This document shows, one piece after another, positions 5,798-10,046 of a DNA stretch of 10,046 bases (positions within the stretch are counted from its first letter, which is position 1; every line of letters starts with the position of its first letter). A program made the translations under genes and the position numbers. Source of the DNA: DATFXF01 sp035258565 (GTDB taxonomy: Bacteria; Acidobacteriota; Terriglobia; Acidiferrales; UBA7541); contig DATFXF010000354.1 of the NCBI GenBank assembly GCA_035258565.1, positions 1-10,046 on the forward strand, written 5' to 3'. The notes below the pieces were generated by a model, which made no database searches, had not been told where the DNA came from, and saw only the letters and a program-made list of their open reading frames with translations.

Positions 5798-7648
5798 ATG
5801 AGATGGTCCTGTGGCATTCGTACGGCTGCGTTCCTGGCGGCAATGATCTTGGCGGCGGGCGCGGCCTTGGCGCAGGCCCCTGCGGCCGGAAAAAGGCAGA
5901 GCAAAACCCAGGCGCCGCCCACGCTCGCCGAAGCGCGGGCGTTTGTGGACCGAGCCGAGAAGCGTCTGCTCGACCTGTGGATCAAGGCCAGCCGCGCGTC
6001 GTGGGTCCAGCAGAACTTCATTACTCAGGACACCGAACGCATGGCCGCCGATGCGGATCAGGAAGTCAACGCGGCCACGACGGAATTGGCCGCAGGGGCC
6101 GCGCGCTTTGACAAGCTCGATCTGCCAGCGGATATCGGGCGCAAGCTGAGGCTGCTGAAACTCTCATTGGACCTGCCGGCCCCACGTAACCGGGCGGAAC
6201 AAGCTGAACTCGCGCAGATTGCCAGTTCACTCGAAAGCGATTACGGCAAAGGCCGATGGTGTCCCGATGGCGAGAAGGGAAAATGCCTCTCGCTGAACGA
6301 TCTGGAACGGATCCTAGCCGAAAGTCGGGATGTGAATGAATTACTGCGCGTGTGGAAGGGCTGGCATGCCATCTCTCTGCCGATGCGCAACAGGTATGAA
6401 CGGCTGGTCGAGCTCGGCAACAAGGGTTCGCGGGAGTTGGGCTTCGCCGACGTGGGGGCCCTATGGCGTTCGAGGTACGACCTGCCGCCCGAGGCCTTTC
6501 GCAAGGAACTCGAGCGTCTCTGGGAACAGGTGCGGCCGCTCTACGAATCTCTCCACGCCTACGTTCGCTCGAGGCTCGCGGAGAAGTACGGCCCAGGCCT
6601 CCTTCCGGAGGACGGCCCGATTCCTGCGCACCTGCTGGGGAATATGTGGGCCCAGGAATGGGACCATATCTATCCCCTCGTGGCCCCGCCCGAGAGCGAC
6701 CCCGGCTTCCAGCTCACCGAATTGCTCCGGGCGAAAAAAGTGGATGAGCTCGGAATGGTTCACTATGGGGAGAAGTTCTTCACCTCACTCGGGTTCGCGC
6801 CCCTGCCCGAGACCTTTTGGCAGCGCTCGCTGTTCACGAAGCCTCACGATCGCGATGTCGTCTGCCATGCCAGTGCCTGGGACTTGGACTACGGGAATGA
6901 TGTCCGCCTGAAGATGTGCATCGAGATCAAGGAAGAGGACTTCTCCACTATTCACCACGAGCTGGGTCACAACTTCTATCAGCTGGCCTATAACCGCCTC
7001 CCGCCGCTGTTTCAAGGCAGCGCCAACGACGGTTTCCACGAGGCCATCGGCGACACGATCGCGCTTTCGGTCACACCCGAATACCTCCATGAGATCGGTT
7101 TGCTCGACAGGGTGCCGCCCTCCTCGGGCGACATCGGGTTGCTGATGAAGCGCGCACTGGGCAAAGTGGCCTTTCTCCCGTTCGGCCTGTTGGTCGACCA
7201 GTGGCGCTGGAAGGTCTATTCGGGCGAAATCAAGGCCACGGACTACAACAAGGCATGGTGGGCGCTGCGCCGAAAGTATCAGGGGCTGGCGCCGCCAGAT
7301 GCGCGCACCGAAGCCGACTTCGATCCCGGGGCGAAGTATCACGTGATCGCAAACGTGCCCTACACGCGCTATTTCCTGGCCACCATTTTGCAATTCCAGT
7401 TTCACCGTGCGTTGTGCCGCGAAATCGGCTACAGGGGGCCACTCGATCGCTGCTCGGTCTATAACAACAAGGCGGCTGGCGGAAGACTGAATCGGATGCT
7501 CCGAATGGGTCTTAGCCAGCCGTGGCCTGAGGCGCTCGAGGCCATGACCGGCGAAAAGCAGATGGACGCCACTGCGATCCTCGACTATTTCGCCCCGCTC
7601 AAGGCGTGGCTCGACGAGCAGAACAAGAAGCACAAGGTCGGTTGGTAG
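5798..7648 (+). CDS. Secreted peptidase M2 family zinc dipeptidyl carboxypeptidase (ACE-like)
   Basis: This 616-residue homologue of angiotensin-converting enzyme is predicted to remove C-terminal dipeptides from peptides in the periplasm or outside the cell. Residues 1-25 form a signal peptide: a short basic N-terminus, a hydrophobic run rich in alanine, and ALA before Q26. The zinc site is complete, with HHELGH supplying H387, catalytic E388 and H391, and GFHEAIGD supplying the third ligand E415. Substrate-pocket residues known from human ACE are conserved: the CHASAWD block at 356-362, K513, H515, Y522 and Y525 in GAKYH and VPYTRYF, and the chloride ligand R524. Three cysteine pairs align with the three ACE disulfides: C155/C163, C356/C374 and C540/C552, which fits an exported protein. 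Other shared blocks are GPIPAHLLGNMWAQ (273-286) and LVDQWRWKVYSG (465-476). A single catalytic domain is present. The natural substrate is unknown. Confidence 0.96.
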   Translation: MRWSCGIRTAAFLAAMILAAGAALAQAPAAGKRQSKTQAPPTLAEARAFVDRAEKRLLDLWIKASRASWVQQNFITQDTERMAADADQEVNAATTELAAGAARFDKLDLPADIGRKLRLLKLSLDLPAPRNRAEQAELAQIASSLESDYGKGRWCPDGEKGKCLSLNDLERILAESRDVNELLRVWKGWHAISLPMRNRYERLVELGNKGSRELGFADVGALWRSRYDLPPEAFRKELERLWEQVRPLYESLHAYVRSRLAEKYGPGLLPEDGPIPAHLLGNMWAQEWDHIYPLVAPPESDPGFQLTELLRAKKVDELGMVHYGEKFFTSLGFAPLPETFWQRSLFTKPHDRDVVCHASAWDLDYGNDVRLKMCIEIKEEDFSTIHHELGHNFYQLAYNRLPPLFQGSANDGFHEAIGDTIALSVTPEYLHEIGLLDRVPPSSGDIGLLMKRALGKVAFLPFGLLVDQWRWKVYSGEIKATDYNKAWWALRRKYQGLAPPDARTEADFDPGAKYHVIANVPYTRYFLATILQFQFHRALCREIGYRGPLDRCSVYNNKAAGGRLNRMLRMGLSQPWPEALEAMTGEKQMDATAILDYFAPLKAWLDEQNKKHKVGW

Positions 7649-7668
7649 GGAACCTTGGAGCGCGCAAG

Positions 7669-7690
7669 CCCTGGTCGGGCCAGGCGGCCC
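7669..7690 (+). other. Overlapping inverted repeats after the M2 peptidase gene
   Basis: GGGCC (7677-7681) and GGCCC (7686-7690) form a 5-bp stem with a 4-base loop. A competing stem is CCTGG (7670-7674) with CCAGG (7680-7684). There is no T-run, so a terminator is only a weak possibility. The element lies between the peptidase stop and the putative acyl-CoA dehydrogenase promoter. Confidence 0.25.
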
Positions 7691-7703
7691 AAGTCTCCGG
7701 ATG

Positions 7704-7712
7704 TGGTATAAG
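7704..7712 (+). promoter_or_regulatory. Extended -10 motif upstream of the acyl-CoA dehydrogenase gene
   Basis: TGGTATAAG contains a TGN extension and a hexamer with 5 of 6 matches to TATAAT. No good -35 is seen. Transcription would start near 7719, about 30 bases before the preferred GTG start at 7749. This arrangement argues against the upstream in-frame ATG at 7701, which would overlap the promoter. Confidence 0.45.
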
Positions 7713-7748
7713 GGTTATGTTGGTGGCCAACCGCGAGCTGGAATCCCT

Positions 7749-8897
7749 GTGGACTTTTCTCTGACCGAGGAACAACAGCAACTCCGCCGCACGGTCCGTG
7801 AATTTGCTGAGTCGGAAATCACTCCCCATGTGATGGAGTGGGACGAGGCCTCTCGGTTTCCGTCCGAGATCATTCCGAAACTTGCCGAGATGGGCCTGTT
7901 CGGTGTGATTTTTCCCGAGGAGCACGGGGGCGCCGGGCTCGGCTATATCGAGTACGTCCTGGCCATCGAAGAGTTGGCGCGCGTGGATGGCTCGGTGGGA
8001 CTGATTGTTGCCGCGCACAATTCGCTGTGCACGAACCACATTTACCAATTTGGCAGCGAGGAACAGCGGCGAAAATATGTGGTACCGCTGGCACGGGGGA
8101 CGAAGCTCGGCTGCTGGTCGCTCACCGAGCCCGAGGCGGGCTCGGATGCAGGAGGGACACGCACCGTCGCCGTGCGCACCGCCGACGGCTGGGTGATGAA
8201 CGGGTCCAAGACATTTACGACCAACGGCCACAGGGCCGACGTCTGCGTGGCCATGGCCGTGACGGACCGCACGAAGGGTTCCCACGGCATCTCTGCGTTC
8301 ATCCTCGAGAGGGGGATGCCCGGCTTCCACCCCGGCAAGAAGGAAAACAAGCTCGGCATGCGCGCCAGCGACACCTCGGAAGTCGTCTTCACCGATTGCC
8401 GCGTTCCCGCGGAGAATCTTCTTGGCCGGGAAGGGGAGGGGTTCATCAACAGCCTGCAGGTGCTCGACGGCGGCCGCATCTCGATTGCAGCTCTCGCCCT
8501 CGGCATGGGCCAGGGGGCGTTGGAGGCTGCCGTGAAGTACGCCAAGCAGCGCAAGCAGTTCGGCAAACCGATCAGCGAGTTTCAAGCCATTCAGTTCAAG
8601 CTGGCTGACATGGCTGCCGAGATCGAAGCGGCGCGCCTATTGGTCTATCGCGCCGCCTGGCTCGCCGACCAGAAAGGTCCCCGCTTCACCAAGGAATCCA
8701 GCATGGCCAAGCTCCAGGCCAGCGAGGTTGCGGTACGCGTAGCCAACGAAGCGGTACAGGTTTTCGGGGGCTATGGTTTCATCAAGGATTACCCGGCCGA
8801 AAAATACTATCGCGACGTCAAGCTGGGCACCATCGGCGAGGGGACCAGTGAGATCCAGCGCCTGGTCATTGCTCGACAACTGTTCGCGAAAAGGTGA
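7749..8897 (+). CDS. Acyl-CoA dehydrogenase (short/branched-chain type)
   Basis: This is a 382-residue FAD enzyme that introduces the alpha-beta double bond into acyl-CoA and passes electrons to electron-transfer flavoprotein. Starting at GTG 7749 gives (M)DFSLTEEQQQLR, the standard family N-terminus, and the usual length of about 380; an ATG at 7701 would add 16 unrelated residues. The all-alpha N-terminal domain is followed by the FAD/substrate segment CWSLTEPEAGSDAGG (122-136) and WVMNGSKTFTTNG (148-160). Next come the beta domain and the C-terminal helical domain with RKQFGKPISEFQAIQFKLAD (268-287), FGGYGF (339-344) and the family end motif GEGTSEIQRLVIARQLF (363-379). E364 in GEGT is in the position of the catalytic base of short- and medium-chain enzymes. 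Chain length or branched substrate cannot be fixed by eye. meaB follows after 80 bases, which is compatible with branched-chain amino acid or odd-chain fatty acid breakdown. Confidence 0.94.
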   Translation: MDFSLTEEQQQLRRTVREFAESEITPHVMEWDEASRFPSEIIPKLAEMGLFGVIFPEEHGGAGLGYIEYVLAIEELARVDGSVGLIVAAHNSLCTNHIYQFGSEEQRRKYVVPLARGTKLGCWSLTEPEAGSDAGGTRTVAVRTADGWVMNGSKTFTTNGHRADVCVAMAVTDRTKGSHGISAFILERGMPGFHPGKKENKLGMRASDTSEVVFTDCRVPAENLLGREGEGFINSLQVLDGGRISIAALALGMGQGALEAAVKYAKQRKQFGKPISEFQAIQFKLADMAAEIEAARLLVYRAAWLADQKGPRFTKESSMAKLQASEVAVRVANEAVQVFGGYGFIKDYPAEKYYRDVKLGTIGEGTSEIQRLVIARQLFAKR

Positions 8898-8962
8898 GAC
8901 CGATCTGGGAATCCTGCTTTCCTTGTACTGCACTTCGTGTTTTGCTGTGTTCCTTTGAGGTC

Positions 8963-8969
8963 GGAGAGG
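8963..8969 (+). promoter_or_regulatory. Ribosome binding site deciding the meaB start
   Basis: GGAGAGG lies 8 bases before ATG 8978. It supports this start over GTG 8894, which overlaps the TGA of the preceding gene and would add 28 residues that do not look like MeaB. Confidence 0.65.
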
Positions 8970-8977
8970 TAGTGCTG

Positions 8978-9934
8978 ATGGGTGTCGCGGTTAACAATTG
9001 GGCGGAGCAGATTCGCGCGGGTGACGTGCGCGCCATCTCGCGGGCGATCACCGCGGTCGAGAACCGCGAAGCCGAAGCCGAAGAGCTGCTGCGCAGTCTG
9101 TTCACCTCGACCGGGCAGGCGTACGTGATCGGCCTCACCGGCGCCCCGGGGACAGGGAAGAGCAGCCTGGTGGATCGGCTGGCGGCGTTCTACCGGCGGG
9201 AAGGGAAGAGTGTCGGGATCATCGCCGTGGACCCCAGCAGCGCCTTCACCGGGGGCGCGATTCTGGGAGATCGCATCCGCATGCAGGGCCACGCCACCGA
9301 CGCCGGCATCTACATCCGTTCCATGGCCACGCGAGGCTTCCTCGGCGGGCTCGCACGTGCGACCAGCGACGTTGCGCTTCTGCTCGACGCCGCCGGGAAG
9401 CAGGTCGTACTGATCGAAACCGTGGGCGTGGGCCAGGATGAAATTGACATCGTGCGGCTCGCGGACAGCACCCTGGTCTTGCTCGTGCCGGGCCTGGGCG
9501 ATGACGTCCAGAACATGAAGGCGGGATTGATGGAGATCGGGGACATTTTCGTGCTGAATAAGGCGGACCGCGAGGGCGCCGACCGGCTTGAGCAGCAGAT
9601 CCTGGCCATGCTGAACCTGGTGCCGGAGCGCGAGGGCTGGAAGCCGCCTGTGGTTCGCACCGTGGCCACCGAAGATAAAGGCACCGAGGCCTTGGCAAGC
9701 GCGGTTGCGGACTTCCGCAGCCGCTCGGACCTCAGCCGCAACCAGGAGGCGAGGAAAATCGCGCATTGGAAGCAGCGCCTGGTCGGACTGATCGAGGCGC
9801 GCCTGCTTGAGCGTGTGGTTAGTGATCCCCAGGGCGAAGAGACGCTCGACCAGCTGGCTCGAGAAGTGGCCGAACGGAAGAAAGACCCCTACGCTGCAGT
9901 GAACGAAGTGCTCGCGCGTGCCGGAATCAAGTAG
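8978..9934 (+). CDS. meaB: Methylmalonyl-CoA mutase-associated GTPase MeaB
   Basis: This 318-residue G3E-family GTPase (MeaB/ArgK/YgfD group) chaperones B12-dependent methylmalonyl-CoA mutase: it gates cofactor loading and protects the enzyme from inactivation. The Walker A motif is GAPGTGKS (55-62). VDPSSAFTGGAILGDRIRM (84-102) is the characteristic metal/switch segment, ETVGVGQ (147-153) is the Walker B/switch block, and NKAD (194-197) reads guanine specificity. The helical N-terminal arm (NNWAEQIRAGDVRAISRAI) and the C-terminal dimerisation helices ending AVNEVLARAGIK are both complete. Length matches the family. ATG 8978 is set by the GGAGAGG before it. The 80-base gap upstream is locally T-rich compared with its neighbours and may hold a weak promoter, but no clear hexamers are visible. 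No mutase subunit or epimerase gene is in the window. The probable MBL-fold gene starts 38 bases downstream. Confidence 0.95.
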   Translation: MGVAVNNWAEQIRAGDVRAISRAITAVENREAEAEELLRSLFTSTGQAYVIGLTGAPGTGKSSLVDRLAAFYRREGKSVGIIAVDPSSAFTGGAILGDRIRMQGHATDAGIYIRSMATRGFLGGLARATSDVALLLDAAGKQVVLIETVGVGQDEIDIVRLADSTLVLLVPGLGDDVQNMKAGLMEIGDIFVLNKADREGADRLEQQILAMLNLVPEREGWKPPVVRTVATEDKGTEALASAVADFRSRSDLSRNQEARKIAHWKQRLVGLIEARLLERVVSDPQGEETLDQLAREVAERKKDPYAAVNEVLARAGIK

Positions 9935-9943
9935 CCGAACTCG

Positions 9944-9958
9944 GTGCGCGCTGCGCAC
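9944..9958 (+). other. Perfect 6-bp stem-loop between meaB and the MBL-fold gene
   Basis: GTGCGC-GCT-GCGCAC is a perfect inverted repeat with 6-bp arms and a 3-base loop. It starts 9 bases after the meaB stop and ends 14 bases before ATG 9973. No T-run follows. It has the same geometry as the element at 5722-5736. It could modulate readthrough or mRNA ends, or be chance. Confidence 0.35.
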
Positions 9959-9972
9959 AAGCCGGAGCAACC

Positions 9973-10046
9973 ATGAAGCTGGGCGACCTCGAATTTTACA
10001 TCCTGAACGACGGCACAATTCGTTTGGATGGCGGCGCCATGTTCGG
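9973..10046 (+). CDS. Probable MBL-fold metallo-hydrolase, N-terminal 24 codons only
   Basis: The frame from ATG 9973 is open to the window end and is preceded by GGAG (9964-9967), with 5 bases between. It reads MKLGDLEFYILNDGTIRLDG followed by GAMF. This resembles the first beta strands of metallo-beta-lactamase-fold hydrolases, several of which begin with a similar strand and a DGGAMFG segment. The HxHxDH metal-binding motif would lie beyond the window, so family membership rests on the N-terminus alone. Its spacing suggests co-transcription with meaB. Substrate unknown. Confidence 0.6.
   Translation, partial: MKLGDLEFYILNDGTIRLDGGAMF

Noticed and set aside
8894..8977. GTG start of meaB overlapping the TGA of the acyl-CoA dehydrogenase gene
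   Set aside because: It would add 28 cysteine- and hydrophobic-rich residues not typical of MeaB, and there is a good Shine-Dalgarno before ATG 8978. Translational coupling by the GTGA overlap stays a minor alternative.
8807..10018. 403-codon antisense open frame covering meaB
   Set aside because: It is the complement of the clear meaB gene and spans two genes and gaps; no domain-like motif and no plausible ribosome binding context were seen.
1..10046. Mobile element, CRISPR array, phage, toxin-antitoxin or defence island
   Set aside because: No transposase or integrase, terminal repeats, spaced direct repeats, tRNA or small paired genes were seen; all genes are co-oriented, ordinary metabolic genes of similar composition.

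Overview
The window is a GC-rich, densely coded stretch with every gene on the + strand. It holds seven complete genes between two partial ones. The gene set fits a member of the Acidobacteriota, probably from an environmental or metagenome assembly. The pointers are bacillithiol ligase BshC outside the Firmicutes, a LacD-type aldolase, a YjbQ/HemW pair, a secreted angiotensin-converting-enzyme-like M2 peptidase, an acyl-CoA dehydrogenase and MeaB. This taxonomic call is inferred from gene content and style. No rRNA or other lineage marker is present.

Layout: (1) 1-1607 bshC, whose start codon probably begins one base before the window. (2) 1690-2706 lacD-type aldolase, behind an extended -10 motif and a strong ribosome binding site. 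(3) 2765-3214 yjbQ. (4) 3258-4424 hemW. (5) 4436-5527 low-specificity threonine aldolase, whose Shine-Dalgarno overlaps the hemW stop codon. (6) A 270-base gap with two potential stem-loops, then 5798-7648, an exported M2 zinc dipeptidase. (7) 7749-8897 acyl-CoA dehydrogenase. (8) 8978-9934 meaB. (9) 9973 to the window end, the first 24 codons of a probable MBL-fold hydrolase.

Functionally this is a mosaic of housekeeping and catabolic genes, not one dedicated pathway. bshC serves low-molecular-weight thiol synthesis. lacD serves sugar-bisphosphate cleavage and hemW serves heme delivery. The threonine aldolase makes glycine and acetaldehyde, and the M2 peptidase trims peptides outside the cytoplasm. 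The acyl-CoA dehydrogenase plus MeaB suggests acyl-CoA and propionyl/methylmalonyl-CoA metabolism. lacD-yjbQ-hemW-threonine aldolase are spaced 58, 43 and 11 bases apart and could be one transcript. Acyl-CoA dehydrogenase-meaB-MBL (80 and 38 bases) could be another.

I found no mobile element, CRISPR array, tRNA, rRNA or convincing intrinsic terminator, and no clear new multi-gene system. The most useful second looks are the complete ACE-like active site with an N-domain-type chloride arrangement, the dyad that exactly brackets the lacD -10 motif, and small GC-rich hairpins in several intergenic gaps.
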